Origin: Colwellia echini
GTDB lineage: Bacteria; Pseudomonadota; Gammaproteobacteria; Enterobacterales; Alteromonadaceae
Reading direction: 5' to 3'
Length of the DNA stretch: 64,000 nt
NCBI RefSeq assembly: GCF_002843355.2
Contig: NZ_PJAI02000009.1
Coordinates: forward strand, 106,865-170,864
Shown piece after piece: positions 27,279-36,989 of the stretch (position 1 is the first letter of the stretch; every line of letters starts with the position of its first letter). The notes beneath the pieces are model-generated. The model saw only the letters and a program-made list of their open reading frames with translations. It was not told the origin of the DNA and did no database searches. The translations under genes and the position numbers were made by a program.

Positions 27279-28007
27279 ATGACAACCAATTCAAAACCTG
27301 CTTATCGACGCATTCTATTAAAACTTAGTGGTGAAGCCCTAATGGGGGATGAAGGTTTTGGTATCGATCCAAAAGTACTAGACCGCATGGCACAAGAGAT
27401 AAAAGAGCTAGTGGAAATGGGAATTCAAGTCGGTTTGGTTATCGGTGGCGGTAACTTATTTCGCGGTGCTGGCTTAGCTGAAGCGGGTATGAACCGTGTT
27501 GTTGGTGACCAAATGGGTATGTTAGCAACCGTAATGAATGGTCTTGCAATGCGTGATGCGCTTCATCGTGCTCTTGTTAATACACGTTTGATGTCTGCTA
27601 TTGATTTAGCGGGTGTTTGTGACCGTTACAACTGGGCAAATGCAATAAGTTTATTAAAATCAGGCCGCGTTGTTATTTTTTCTGCTGGTACAGGTAATCC
27701 ATTTTTCACAACCGATTCTGCAGCTTGTTTACGCGGAATTGAAATTGAAGCTGATGCCGTATTTAAAGCAACCAAAGTTGATGGTATTTACTCAGAAGAC
27801 CCAGTTAAAAACCCTAATGCCGAGCTTTATAGCGAATTAAGCTATGATGAAGTATTAGAAAAAGAATTAAAAGTAATGGACTTAGCTGCCTTTACTTTAG
27901 CAAGAGATCACAATATGCCAATTCGTGTTTTCAATATGAATAAACCAGGTGCACTTAAATCAGTCATCATGGGTAGCAGCGAAGGTACAGTGATCACACA
28001 CAAATAA
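27279..28007 (+). CDS. pyrH: UMP kinase
   Basis: PyrH phosphorylates UMP to UDP and is a control point of pyrimidine synthesis. The 242 residues carry [31 protein letters not shown], the [19 protein letters not shown] block and [13 protein letters not shown], as in bacterial hexameric UMP kinases. It has its own leader, cut off from tsf by a terminator, and precedes frr. Confidence 0.98.
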   Translation: MTTNSKPAYRRILLKLSGEALMGDEGFGIDPKVLDRMAQEIKELVEMGIQVGLVIGGGNLFRGAGLAEAGMNRVVGDQMGMLATVMNGLAMRDALHRALVNTRLMSAIDLAGVCDRYNWANAISLLKSGRVVIFSAGTGNPFFTTDSAACLRGIEIEADAVFKATKVDGIYSEDPVKNPNAELYSELSYDEVLEKELKVMDLAAFTLARDHNMPIRVFNMNKPGALKSVIMGSSEGTVITHK

Positions 28008-28155
28008 CGTGTTGAGACTTAAGTCAAAACTTAGGATAGACAAGTCAGTATTTGAGTGTTTAGTTTACTCAAAAAATAGAACAAGTGATGTTTAATAAGT
28101 AAACACCTAGAACTCGCTGGCTTAAATTAACCTCTTAATATTTAGGAAGATTAAC

Positions 28156-28713
28156 GTGATAGATGAAATAATTGAAGATGCAGAAGATCGCATGGGTAAA
28201 AGTATTGAAGCTTTAAAAAATAGCTTGACTAAAATTAGAACGGGTCGTGCGCATGCTTCATTACTTGATAACATAGTAGTTGAATATTATGGTATGGACA
28301 CGCCATTAAATCAGGTTGGCAATATTTCAGTACCCGATGCCCGTAACTTATCAATTACTGTTTTTGATAAAGGCATGATCAGTGCTGTTGAAAAAGCTAT
28401 TTTAAAATCTGACTTAGGCTTGAATCCTCAGTCGAACGGCACTTTAATTCGTATACCATTACCTCCGTTAACAGAAGAACGTCGTAAAGACTTAGTTAAA
28501 GTTGTTCGTGGCGAAGCCGAAGGCGGAAAAGTAGCGATTCGTAATATTCGTCGTGATGCAAACTCTGATTTTAAAAGCTTATTAAAAGATAAAGAAATCA
28601 GTGAAGATGAGCATCATCAAGCAGAAGATTCTATCCAAAAAATCACTGATATTTATGTAAAGCAAGTTGATGAAGTACTTGTGAAGAAAGAAGCTGAATT
28701 AATGGAAATCTAA
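28156..28713 (+). CDS. frr: Ribosome recycling factor
   Basis: RRF splits post-termination ribosomes with EF-G. The 185-residue protein has the helical-bundle motifs [35 protein letters not shown] and [20 protein letters not shown]. The start is GTG 28156 with AGGAAG nine bases upstream; no ATG is in place. It ends 13 bases before an intrinsic terminator. Confidence 0.98.
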   Translation: MIDEIIEDAEDRMGKSIEALKNSLTKIRTGRAHASLLDNIVVEYYGMDTPLNQVGNISVPDARNLSITVFDKGMISAVEKAILKSDLGLNPQSNGTLIRIPLPPLTEERRKDLVKVVRGEAEGGKVAIRNIRRDANSDFKSLLKDKEISEDEHHQAEDSIQKITDIYVKQVDEVLVKKEAELMEI

Positions 28714-28725
28714 TGTTGTCCTTGA

Positions 28726-28776
28726 AAAAAACGCCGTACTGCTCATTAAAAATTGGTAGCTAGCAGGCGTTTTTTA
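28726..28776 (+). terminator. Intrinsic terminator after frr
   Basis: AAAAACGCC and GGCGTTTTTT form the base of a hairpin with a long loop (about 30 bases) that includes a smaller GCTAGC palindrome, followed by six T. It ends the pyrH-frr transcript. The following 240 bases before uppS show no further signal. Confidence 0.75.
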
Positions 28777-29014
28777 CTAAGATTAACAGTTATAAATTAA
28801 CTCGTTAGATAATGTCAGTTTTTCAGGTTGTTTAATTTCGTAATCGAAAATTTATTTGAAAAGTTACTCGGTAATTTACTAAGTGCTAGGCTCTAAGTAT
28901 TAAGTAGCTTACACCGTAATGTATTAGATAAGATAATCGATTGATGAATTGCTAGCTTATACATGGTCAGCGAGTGATTGGTAAATAAGTATTTGTTAAA
29001 TAGGTAATAGTTAA

Positions 29015-29782
29015 GTGGGTAATAGTGACGTCGTGGCTGAACAAGCAGAGCATAAAAATATCCCTCAACATGTTGCTATCATCATGGATGGTAATGGCCG
29101 TTGGGCACAGTTACAAGGCAAAGGACGTGTAGCCGGTCATAAAGCAGGTGTAGATTCTGTTAGAGCTGCAGTTGCTAGTGCACGTAAATTAAACGTAAAA
29201 GCACTTACTCTTTTTGCGTTTAGTAGCGAAAACTGGAAACGTCCAGAAACAGAAGTTAGTGTGTTAATGGATCTATTTATGTTTGTTTTAACGAAAGAAG
29301 TTAAACGCTTACATAAAAATAATATTCGGTTTCAAGTTGTTGGGGATTTAAGTCGTTTTTCTGAGAAGCTACAAAAGAATATTGCTAAATCAGAGCAGCT
29401 TACCGCAGAGAATACTGGTTTGGTTTTATCTGTTGCCGCAAATTATGGTGGCCGATGGGATATAGCCCAAGCGGCTAAAAAATTGGCGACTGAAGTCTCA
29501 CAAGGTACAATGACACTTGATGATATTACTGAAGACAGCCTTCATCAAGAAACGTGTTTAGTTAACCTCCCTGAGCTAGATCTACTTATTCGTACAGGTG
29601 GCGATTATCGCATAAGTAACTTTTTGTTATGGCAGGCAGCTTATGCTGAGCTTTATTTTACTGATACTTTATGGCCTGATTTTGATGAAACGCAATTTCA
29701 AAAAGCGATAGATAGTTTTGAACAACGAGAACGCCGCTTTGGTAAAACCGGTGAGCAAGCTAGAAATGAAACCATTAGCTAG
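29015..29782 (+). CDS. uppS: Undecaprenyl diphosphate synthase
   Basis: UppS elongates farnesyl diphosphate with isopentenyl units to make the C55 carrier for peptidoglycan. The 255 residues contain [14 protein letters not shown] with the catalytic Asp, [27 protein letters not shown] and the C-terminal [17 protein letters not shown]. The start is taken at GTG 29015; GTG 29033 is an alternative. The order frr-uppS-cdsA-dxr differs from E. coli, where dxr precedes uppS. Confidence 0.96.
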   Translation: MGNSDVVAEQAEHKNIPQHVAIIMDGNGRWAQLQGKGRVAGHKAGVDSVRAAVASARKLNVKALTLFAFSSENWKRPETEVSVLMDLFMFVLTKEVKRLHKNNIRFQVVGDLSRFSEKLQKNIAKSEQLTAENTGLVLSVAANYGGRWDIAQAAKKLATEVSQGTMTLDDITEDSLHQETCLVNLPELDLLIRTGGDYRISNFLLWQAAYAELYFTDTLWPDFDETQFQKAIDSFEQRERRFGKTGEQARNETIS

Positions 29783-29925
29783 AGTTATAAGACTGAGTTA
29801 AGAATACGAAGTTAAATAAATAAAATTAATAAATAACACTAAGATATTAACTGATAAAATAAGCTGAGAGGATACTCAGCGATTATCTGGCTAGTGATAG
29901 TCTAATACTAAAAAAAGGGTAGCCC

Positions 29926-30789
29926 TTGTTAAAACAACGAATTATAACGGCTTTAATACTAGCTCCATCTGTAATCGCAGCAATTTTCTATTTTCCGATT
30001 AACTACTTCGCAACACTTTTAATGGCTATTATCGCTATAGGTGCTTGGGAATGGGCTCGCTTTATGGGCTTAGTTAGCACCATTCAACGTTTAGCGTATG
30101 TTGGAATAACGTGCGTATTAATTGCATCATTATGGCTGCTCTTACCTGTCAGTGATACCTGGCTAGTCGTTTCAGGTGTAACACATGAAATCACTTCAAC
30201 CTTGTGGTTAAGTGTTGCTTGGTGGGCTTTAGCTGCGATATTAATGTTTTCATTTCCTAAATCTAGCGCTATATGGGCAACGAATAAATTCTTTATTGCA
30301 GTCTTTGGTTGGTTAACATTAATACCAACTTGGTTAGCATTCATGGTGCTTAGAACAAACAATTATGCTGTGGATGATTTTCAAGGTGCACAGTTATTAA
30401 TGTATTTATTTATGCTGGTATGGAGCGCTGACGTTGGCGCCTATTTTGTTGGTAAATCAGTCGGTAAACATAAATTAATGCCTAACGTTAGCCCAGGTAA
30501 AACCATCGAAGGTTTCTTAGGTGGGGTAGTATGCGCCGCTATATTAACAGTGGTTGTTGGCATGTCATTACAATGGGCAGTTGAAGAGTATATTACAGCT
30601 TTGTTGGTTACTTTGCTTATTGCATCAATTTCAGTGTTAGGTGATTTAACCGAGAGTATGTTTAAACGCCAAGCCGGGGTTAAAGACAGTGGCGCGATAT
30701 TACCCGGACACGGTGGTATTTTAGATCGTATCGATAGCTTAACAGCAACGGCTCCTATTTTTGCGCTTTGTTACATATTACTAGCATAA
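29926..30789 (+). CDS. cdsA: Phosphatidate cytidylyltransferase (CDP-diglyceride synthase)
   Basis: CdsA makes CDP-diacylglycerol from phosphatidic acid and CTP in the inner membrane, the entry to all phospholipids. The 287-residue protein has about eight hydrophobic segments, the WSADVGAYFVGK motif, SPGKTIEGFLGG and the family signature KDSGAILPGHGGILDRIDS near the C-terminus. The start is TTG 29926 with AAAAAAGGG six bases upstream. It follows uppS and precedes dxr. Confidence 0.96.
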   Translation: MLKQRIITALILAPSVIAAIFYFPINYFATLLMAIIAIGAWEWARFMGLVSTIQRLAYVGITCVLIASLWLLLPVSDTWLVVSGVTHEITSTLWLSVAWWALAAILMFSFPKSSAIWATNKFFIAVFGWLTLIPTWLAFMVLRTNNYAVDDFQGAQLLMYLFMLVWSADVGAYFVGKSVGKHKLMPNVSPGKTIEGFLGGVVCAAILTVVVGMSLQWAVEEYITALLVTLLIASISVLGDLTESMFKRQAGVKDSGAILPGHGGILDRIDSLTATAPIFALCYILLA

Positions 30790-30853
30790 GACTCTTTGCT
30801 TGAAAATAATGTATAACGCGCGCATTTTTAATTAATTTATTGGGAGCAGTAAC

Positions 30854-32083
30854 GTGTCTAAACGACAACTTTGTATTTTAGGTTCAACAGGATCTATCGG
30901 CTGTAATACACTCGATGTGGTTCGACTTCATCCCGATAAATTTCAAATAATCAGCTTGGCAGCACATGCCAGTGTTGATGTCATTTTTGCCCAATGTGTT
31001 GAATTTAAGCCTAAAAATGTCGTGTTAGTTTCAGCAGAGCATGCGGCTATATTGTCTGAAAAATTAGCGATAGCTAATATCTTAGATATTACAGTGTTAT
31101 CTGGCGAGCAAGCTTTAGTCGATATTGCTGAAGAAACAAACACTGATACAGTTATGGCTGCAATTGTTGGCGCAGCAGGCTTATTACCAACCCTTGCAGC
31201 TGTTAATGCCGGTAAAAGAGTTCTGTTAGCTAACAAAGAAGCTTTAGTGACCTCAGGCGCAATATTTATGCGTGCAGTAAAAGAGTCAGGCGCACAACTT
31301 TTGCCAATAGATAGCGAGCATAACGCTATTTTTCAATGTTTACCTGTCAATCAACAGACTAAAATTGGTGATTGTAACTTACTAGATAATGGCATTAATA
31401 AAATTTTACTGACTGGTTCAGGCGGTCCATTCCGAACCCTAGCCGTTGATGCTCTAGAGTTCGTTACACCAGATCAAGCCTGTAATCATCCTAATTGGGA
31501 CATGGGACGAAAAATATCTGTCGACTCAGCCACTATGATGAATAAAGGCCTCGAGTTTATTGAAGCTAAATGGCTTTTCAATGTTCAAGCTGAAGATATT
31601 AAAGTGGTTTTACATCCGCAAAGTACTATTCATTCAATGGTGCAATATAAGGATGGTTCGGTCATTGCGCAAATGGGTAACCCCGATATGCGTACGCCTA
31701 TTGCCCATGCATTGAGTTTTCCTGATCGAATTAATTCTGGTGTAGAGCCACTAGATTTTTTTAATACGCCAGCATTTGAATTTCAAGATGTTGATTTTAA
31801 AAGATACCCTAATTTAAAGTTGGCTATTGATGCCTGTAGTGCAGGTCAGGCAGCATGTACCGCATTAAATGCCGCAAATGAAATAGCAGTAGCTGCTTTT
31901 TTAAACGGACAGGTAAAATTTACCGATATATTTAAAATAAATGAAACTTCTGTGAAAAAATTTGTCTCACAAGAGGTAGATAATATTAATGATGCGATTG
32001 CTCTTGATAAACAAGCTCGTATATTCGCACAAACATTGTTGAGCGATTTTACTGTCGTTTCCAGCGCTAATGCGACAGAGTAA
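30854..32083 (+). CDS. dxr: 1-deoxy-D-xylulose 5-phosphate reductoisomerase
   Basis: Dxr makes 2-C-methyl-D-erythritol 4-phosphate, the committed step of the MEP isoprenoid pathway. The 409-residue sequence shows the NADPH-binding GSTGSIGCNTLDVV, ANKEALVTSGAI, the metal-binding LPIDSEHNAIFQCL, GSGGPFRT and SVDSATMMNKGLEFIEA. The start is GTG 30854 with GGGAG upstream. Its stop codon overlaps the start of rseP by one base (TAATG), suggesting coupled translation. Confidence 0.97.
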   Translation: MSKRQLCILGSTGSIGCNTLDVVRLHPDKFQIISLAAHASVDVIFAQCVEFKPKNVVLVSAEHAAILSEKLAIANILDITVLSGEQALVDIAEETNTDTVMAAIVGAAGLLPTLAAVNAGKRVLLANKEALVTSGAIFMRAVKESGAQLLPIDSEHNAIFQCLPVNQQTKIGDCNLLDNGINKILLTGSGGPFRTLAVDALEFVTPDQACNHPNWDMGRKISVDSATMMNKGLEFIEAKWLFNVQAEDIKVVLHPQSTIHSMVQYKDGSVIAQMGNPDMRTPIAHALSFPDRINSGVEPLDFFNTPAFEFQDVDFKRYPNLKLAIDACSAGQAACTALNAANEIAVAAFLNGQVKFTDIFKINETSVKKFVSQEVDNINDAIALDKQARIFAQTLLSDFTVVSSANATE

Positions 32084-33450
32084 TGCACACCATGATTGAT
32101 TTTATTTGGAACCTAACCTCGTTTGTGGTTGCCTTAGGCATTTTAGTTACCGTTCATGAATACGGTCACTTTTGGGTTGCGAGAAAAAATGGCGTTAAAG
32201 TAGAACGCTTTTCTGTTGGTTTTGGTAAGGCTATTTATAAACGAACAGCTAAAGACGGCACAGAGTACGTTTTGGCGATGATACCGCTTGGCGGCTATGT
32301 CAAAATGTTGGATGAACGTGTTGATGATGTACTTCCCGAAGATAAAGATAAAACCTTTAATAGTAAAAGCGTATACCAACGTATTGCTATTGTAGCTGCG
32401 GGGCCAATGGCTAATTTTATTTTTGCTTTGTTTGCATTATATCTTATGTTTTTGATTGGTGTGCCTAGTGTAAGACCTGTTATTGGCCATGTTGAAGTGA
32501 ACTCCATAGCGAGTAAAGCGGGTCTGCCTAATAATACCGAGATAGTCAGTATCGGTGGTAATAAAACACGTGATTGGCAAGAGGTAAATCTTTCCCTTAT
32601 AGGTGAAATTGGTAATGAAAAAATTGAAGTTAAAACAAAAGATGGTGACAATCTTTATATTGCTACGTCAGTTTTAGATACCCGTGATTGGAATTTTTCA
32701 CCTGATAAAGTTTCTGCCTTAACAAGTTTAGGTATCACGCCTTTTAGACCTAACGTACATAATGAATTATCAGCAGTGGCTGAAGATAGCCCTGCAGCAT
32801 TAGCAGGTTTAAAAGTTGGCGATAAACTTGTCGCGGTTAAAGGAAAGCCTCTTGATACTTGGCTTGATTTTGCGAAAGAAATAAAGTTATACCCGTTGCA
32901 GGAAGTATTAATTACCATTAATCGTGATGGGAATGTAATGTCGTTACCCATTACACCAAGCAGTATTGAACAAAGTGGCAAAACAGTCGGTTATATTGGT
33001 GTAGCACCTAAAGCTGATGCTTGGCCTGAATCACAACTTATAGAGTTGAGTTACGGTCCACTTGATGCCTTAATGGAAAGTGCTGAGCGAACTTGGAATC
33101 TAACAAGTTTAACTTTTAGTATGATTGGTAAATTAATTACTGGTGATGTTTCAGTTAAAAATTTAAGTGGGCCTATTGGTATTGCGCAAGGAGCAGGCAG
33201 TAGTGCAGGGCACGGATTTGTATATTTTCTAGGCTTTTTAGCCTTAATAAGTATTAATTTGGGAATAATTAACCTTTTACCGCTTCCAGTACTTGATGGC
33301 GGACACTTACTCTATTATCTTATAGAGCTTTTTACTGGAAAAGAAGTACCCGAGAAAATACAAGAAAGTGGTTTTAAGTTTGGCGCATTAGCCTTGTTAA
33401 CGTTAATGGCAATCGGTTTATTCAATGACTTTAGTCGAGTATTAGGCTAA
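32083..33450 (+). CDS. rseP: RseP site-2 zinc metalloprotease
   Basis: RseP cuts the anti-sigma factor RseA within the membrane to release sigma E, and removes signal-peptide remnants. The 455-residue protein has the zinc motif HEYGHF at residues 25-30 in the first TM helix, two PDZ domains (about residues 115-220 and 221-310) and the second active-site motif LPLPVLDGGHLLYY containing the third ligand. About four TM segments are seen. Placement next to bamA fits the link between sigma E and outer-membrane assembly. Confidence 0.97.
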   Translation: MHTMIDFIWNLTSFVVALGILVTVHEYGHFWVARKNGVKVERFSVGFGKAIYKRTAKDGTEYVLAMIPLGGYVKMLDERVDDVLPEDKDKTFNSKSVYQRIAIVAAGPMANFIFALFALYLMFLIGVPSVRPVIGHVEVNSIASKAGLPNNTEIVSIGGNKTRDWQEVNLSLIGEIGNEKIEVKTKDGDNLYIATSVLDTRDWNFSPDKVSALTSLGITPFRPNVHNELSAVAEDSPAALAGLKVGDKLVAVKGKPLDTWLDFAKEIKLYPLQEVLITINRDGNVMSLPITPSSIEQSGKTVGYIGVAPKADAWPESQLIELSYGPLDALMESAERTWNLTSLTFSMIGKLITGDVSVKNLSGPIGIAQGAGSSAGHGFVYFLGFLALISINLGIINLLPLPVLDGGHLLYYLIELFTGKEVPEKIQESGFKFGALALLTLMAIGLFNDFSRVLG

Positions 33451-33508
33451 TTCAGATAACGATTATCTCGGCATATTTCGAGTTGCGAAACAAACTAGGC
33501 ATTAAGTC

Positions 33509-33540
33509 CTAAATATAAATGTATATACATTTATATTTAG
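33509..33540. other. 32-base perfect palindrome upstream of bamA
   Basis: From CTAAATATAAATGTAT at 33509-33524 the sequence continues into its exact reverse complement through 33540, with no spacer. It is AT-rich. It lies between rseP and bamA, about 150 bases before bamA. A perfect palindrome without a loop suits a dimeric protein binding site or a cruciform better than a terminator. Confidence 0.7.
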
Positions 33541-33689
33541 TGAATAGGTTTAACGCTGTGATTTTTGAAAATAGTAACAGTGCCAGCAGAGCGTAGGTTG
33601 AGTGTTAGTGTCGAGTGTTAGTTTAGTTAAGACGTTTAGAGAGTGTCGCTAACAGTTTTTATAAAAAGAAGTAACGAAGTTTATAATTT

Positions 33690-36167
33690 ATGATCATGAG
33701 AAATCTAACCTTTTCCCTTTTATTAGGCGTATTAGGCACAACAGCGCAAACGGTTCAAGCTGCTCAAGCAGTACAAGCGTCTGAACAAAGCTTCCAAGTT
33801 GAAGATATCGAAGTAAAAGGGCTGCAACGTGTGGCACTAGGTGCGGTATTAACACACATACCATTTAACGTTGGTGACAATGTTAATGATTTCCGTATTT
33901 CCCAATCTATCAAAACACTTTATAAATCTGGCCACTTTAATGGCATTAGAGTATATCGCGATGGCAACCGTTTAGTTTACCGCGTCCGTGAGCGTGAAAC
34001 CATTAGTGAAGTCACTTTTGATGGTAACAAAGATCTTAAAGATGAACAGTTAACTGAAAGCCTTGATAACAGTGATATTCGCGTAGGCGAAACCCTTGAT
34101 CGTACAGTTATTTCAGGCATCGAAATGGGCTTAGAGAATTTTTATCACAGTGTTGGTAAATACAACGCCAAAGTTACCGCAAAAATCACCCATTTACCAA
34201 GAAACCGAGTCAATATTGAATTTGTTTTTATTGAAGGTGATTCTGCCGCTATCAAGCAGATAAACATCGTTGGTAATGAAGTTTTCACCGATGCTGAGTT
34301 ATTAGAAAAAATTGAACTGACCTACGATTCGCCATGGTGGGATTTTATGGCGGCAGATAGGTATCAAAAACAAACATTAGAAGGTGATAGAGAAACTATT
34401 AATAGTTATTACCTTAACCGTGGCTATTTACGTTTCAAAGTAGATTCAACGCAAGTGTCAATGACCCCAGATAAAGAAGCAGTTTATATCGCGTTAAATG
34501 TTACAGAAGGTGATACTTACCGCATTAGTGAAGTTGACTTTATTGGTGAAATGGCAGGTTTTGAAAACACTATCCGTGCTATTAATCCATTACAAGCGAA
34601 TGAATTATATAATGGTGCTGAGGTTACTTATACTGAAGAAGTGATCAGTAAATTTTTAGGTCGATATGGTTATGCTTATCCAAAAGTAACAACAATCCCC
34701 GATATTGATGACGAAAATAAAACCGTTAAACTTTCAATTTCAATCGACCCTGGTAAGCGTGTTTATGTAAATCGCATCAATATCGTTGGTAACCATGTTA
34801 CTGAAGATCAGGTTTATCGTCGTGAAATGAGACAAATGGAAGGGGCTTGGTTATCTAACTCGGTTGTTGAATCGTCAAAAGCATGGTTAATGCGTTTACC
34901 TTATTTAGAAAGTGTTGAATTTGAAACCAAACAAATTGAAGGTGAAGATGATTTAGTTAATGTTGACTTTACGGTTAAAGAACAACCATCTGGTCAATTT
35001 ACTGCGGGTGTTGGTTATGGCTCACAAACAAAATTAAGTTTAAATGCAGGTGTTCAACAAAATAACTTTTTAGGGACGGGTAATCAGTTAGGTTTTAGTC
35101 TTGCTAAAAACTATTATCAAAAAAGTGCAACAATTTCATATACTGACCCTTACTTTACCGTTGACGCTGTATCGTTAGGCGGGCAAGTTTATTATAAAGA
35201 TTATGATGCAGGTAATGCTAACTTAGTTGAGTACAATAACAAAACCTTTGGTGTTGGCCTTAACTGGGGTTTCCCTGTTAACGAATACCTACGTTTAAAT
35301 TTTGGTGTTGGCTGGAAGTACAATAAAATTGGACAATTACGTCCATATGAGCAGATTCAGACATTTTATGATATTTATGCTGATCCTAACGATCCTGATG
35401 GAGCATTAACGTTTAAAACTTTTGATTTAAATATTGGTTTGTCGCGTAGTACATTAAACCGAGGCACTTTCCCGTCAGATGGTTCGTCACAACGACTTGA
35501 TGCTAAAGTAACTACACCAAAGTCTGACCTGCAATACTTTAAGTTAAATTACAACGCAAAATTTTATTTTCCATTAAGCAGAAGTCAAAAGTGGAGCTTA
35601 TTAACTCGCTTACAACTAGGTTATGCCAATGGTTATGGGCAAATTGATGGTAATGATCAATTACTACCTTTTTGGGAAAACTTCAGTGCTGGTGGTGCCG
35701 ATACATTACGTGGTTTTGAAAACAATACCATTGGACCAAGAGCTATCTACGCCACTCCACAGACTATACCTGGGGGCTGTTGTTTAGGGCCAGAATATGA
35801 TTCACTTAATGTTTCATTAAGCTCGGTTGGTGGTAATGCAATGGCATTGGCGGGTATAGAGTTAATTGTGCCTACACCATTTTTAGATGAAAGTTTCTCT
35901 AATAGCGTTCGTACTAGTATATTTTGGGATGCTGGTAACGTATGGGATACTGAATTTAATTTAGAAAACTATGAAGATTTATCTCCATATGAATATGATA
36001 AGTTACAAGATTATTCAGATGGTTTGCGTTTTAGAAGTTCTGCAGGTATTTCCATCCAGTGGTTATCACCAATGGGGCCAATGATATTTAGTTTTGCTAA
36101 ATCAATTAGAGAAGAGCCAGGTGATGACTTATCCTTCTTTAGTTTTAATATAGGGCAAACTTTTTAA
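33690..36167 (+). CDS. bamA: Outer-membrane protein assembly factor BamA
   Basis: BamA is the essential Omp85 insertase of the outer membrane. It is 825 residues long (E. coli 810). A signal peptide (cleavage near VQAAQA, about residues 20-27) is followed by five POTRA domains (to about residue 445) and a 16-strand beta-barrel. The conserved loop-6 motif appears as LRGFENNTIGPR, and the last strand ends in the C-terminal signature FSFNIGQTF with terminal Phe. Adjacent cysteines at about 697-698 sit in the loop-6 region. A start at the second ATG (33696) is possible. It is followed by skp. Confidence 0.97.
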   Translation: MIMRNLTFSLLLGVLGTTAQTVQAAQAVQASEQSFQVEDIEVKGLQRVALGAVLTHIPFNVGDNVNDFRISQSIKTLYKSGHFNGIRVYRDGNRLVYRVRERETISEVTFDGNKDLKDEQLTESLDNSDIRVGETLDRTVISGIEMGLENFYHSVGKYNAKVTAKITHLPRNRVNIEFVFIEGDSAAIKQINIVGNEVFTDAELLEKIELTYDSPWWDFMAADRYQKQTLEGDRETINSYYLNRGYLRFKVDSTQVSMTPDKEAVYIALNVTEGDTYRISEVDFIGEMAGFENTIRAINPLQANELYNGAEVTYTEEVISKFLGRYGYAYPKVTTIPDIDDENKTVKLSISIDPGKRVYVNRINIVGNHVTEDQVYRREMRQMEGAWLSNSVVESSKAWLMRLPYLESVEFETKQIEGEDDLVNVDFTVKEQPSGQFTAGVGYGSQTKLSLNAGVQQNNFLGTGNQLGFSLAKNYYQKSATISYTDPYFTVDAVSLGGQVYYKDYDAGNANLVEYNNKTFGVGLNWGFPVNEYLRLNFGVGWKYNKIGQLRPYEQIQTFYDIYADPNDPDGALTFKTFDLNIGLSRSTLNRGTFPSDGSSQRLDAKVTTPKSDLQYFKLNYNAKFYFPLSRSQKWSLLTRLQLGYANGYGQIDGNDQLLPFWENFSAGGADTLRGFENNTIGPRAIYATPQTIPGGCCLGPEYDSLNVSLSSVGGNAMALAGIELIVPTPFLDESFSNSVRTSIFWDAGNVWDTEFNLENYEDLSPYEYDKLQDYSDGLRFRSSAGISIQWLSPMGPMIFSFAKSIREEPGDDLSFFSFNIGQTF

Positions 36168-36214
36168 AGAATTTAAATAAAAGTGTAGATACACCTTTTA
36201 AATATATATTTTTA

Positions 36215-36250
36215 TCCGCATATATCTTAAGAAGTAAGTTTTTATGCGGA
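36215..36250 (+). other. Stem-loop between bamA and skp
   Basis: TCCGCATA at 36215-36222 pairs with TATGCGGA at 36243-36250, and inside it CTTA/TAAG forms a small nested hairpin. There is no T-run after it. It may moderate read-through from bamA to skp. Confidence 0.4.
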
Positions 36251-36360
36251 AATAATTTAATCTTGTTATATTAATTCACTTGAAGCAAACTCACTTAAAG
36301 AATTAAGTTTGTTAACAAGACACAGATAAAAAACAATCAATCAAATTTAGGGGAACAACG

Positions 36361-36879
36361 TTGAAAAAAGTTATTAAAACTATGGTAATGGGCGTAGCAG
36401 CTACAGGTATGTTATTAGCAAGTTCAGCAATGGCGGCAGATCAAAAAATTGGTGTTGTAAACTTTCAAGAAGTTATGCAAAAAATACCGCAAACAGCAGC
36501 GTTAATGCAAAGCTTAGAAAGTGAATTTAAAGATGAAAAAGCGCTTATTACCCAACTTGAAAAAGATATTAAGTACTACACAGAAAAGCTACAACGTGAC
36601 GGCTCTTTAATGAGCGCGAAGGAAAAAGAAGAACTTGAAACAACGGTTCAATCTTTATATCAAGACTATCAAGTTAAAGGCAAAGCATTACAGCAAAAAG
36701 CCACTGAACGTCAAAACCAAGAAACTAATAAAATTATTGCTGTAGTTCGCCAAGCAGTTGATAGTATCGCTGTTAAAGAAGGTTATGATTTAGTATTAGC
36801 ACAACAAGGTGTTATCTACTCTAAACCAGATTCAAGCATTACAGAGCTTGTTGTTGAGCAAGTAAGTAAAATTAAGTAA
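36361..36879 (+). CDS. skp: Periplasmic chaperone Skp/OmpH
   Basis: Skp holds unfolded outer-membrane proteins in the periplasm and passes them to BamA. The 172 residues start with a signal peptide ending SSAMAADQKIG. The mature protein has the short beta strand KIGVVNFQEVMQKIPQ, long Lys/Glu/Gln-rich coiled-coil tentacles and a closing strand (VKEGYDLVLAQQGVIY). The start is TTG 36361 with AGGGGAA upstream. The bamA-skp-lpxD order is conserved. Confidence 0.95.
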   Translation: MKKVIKTMVMGVAATGMLLASSAMAADQKIGVVNFQEVMQKIPQTAALMQSLESEFKDEKALITQLEKDIKYYTEKLQRDGSLMSAKEKEELETTVQSLYQDYQVKGKALQQKATERQNQETNKIIAVVRQAVDSIAVKEGYDLVLAQQGVIYSKPDSSITELVVEQVSKIK

Positions 36880-36989
36880 CGCTTAATACTATTAATTAAT
36901 GTTTAACATAACGTTGATAATTAATGTAAATAACTTACGTTAAACATTAACTAAAACTTGCCCAAATTATTGCTGCAGAGATACTACGT

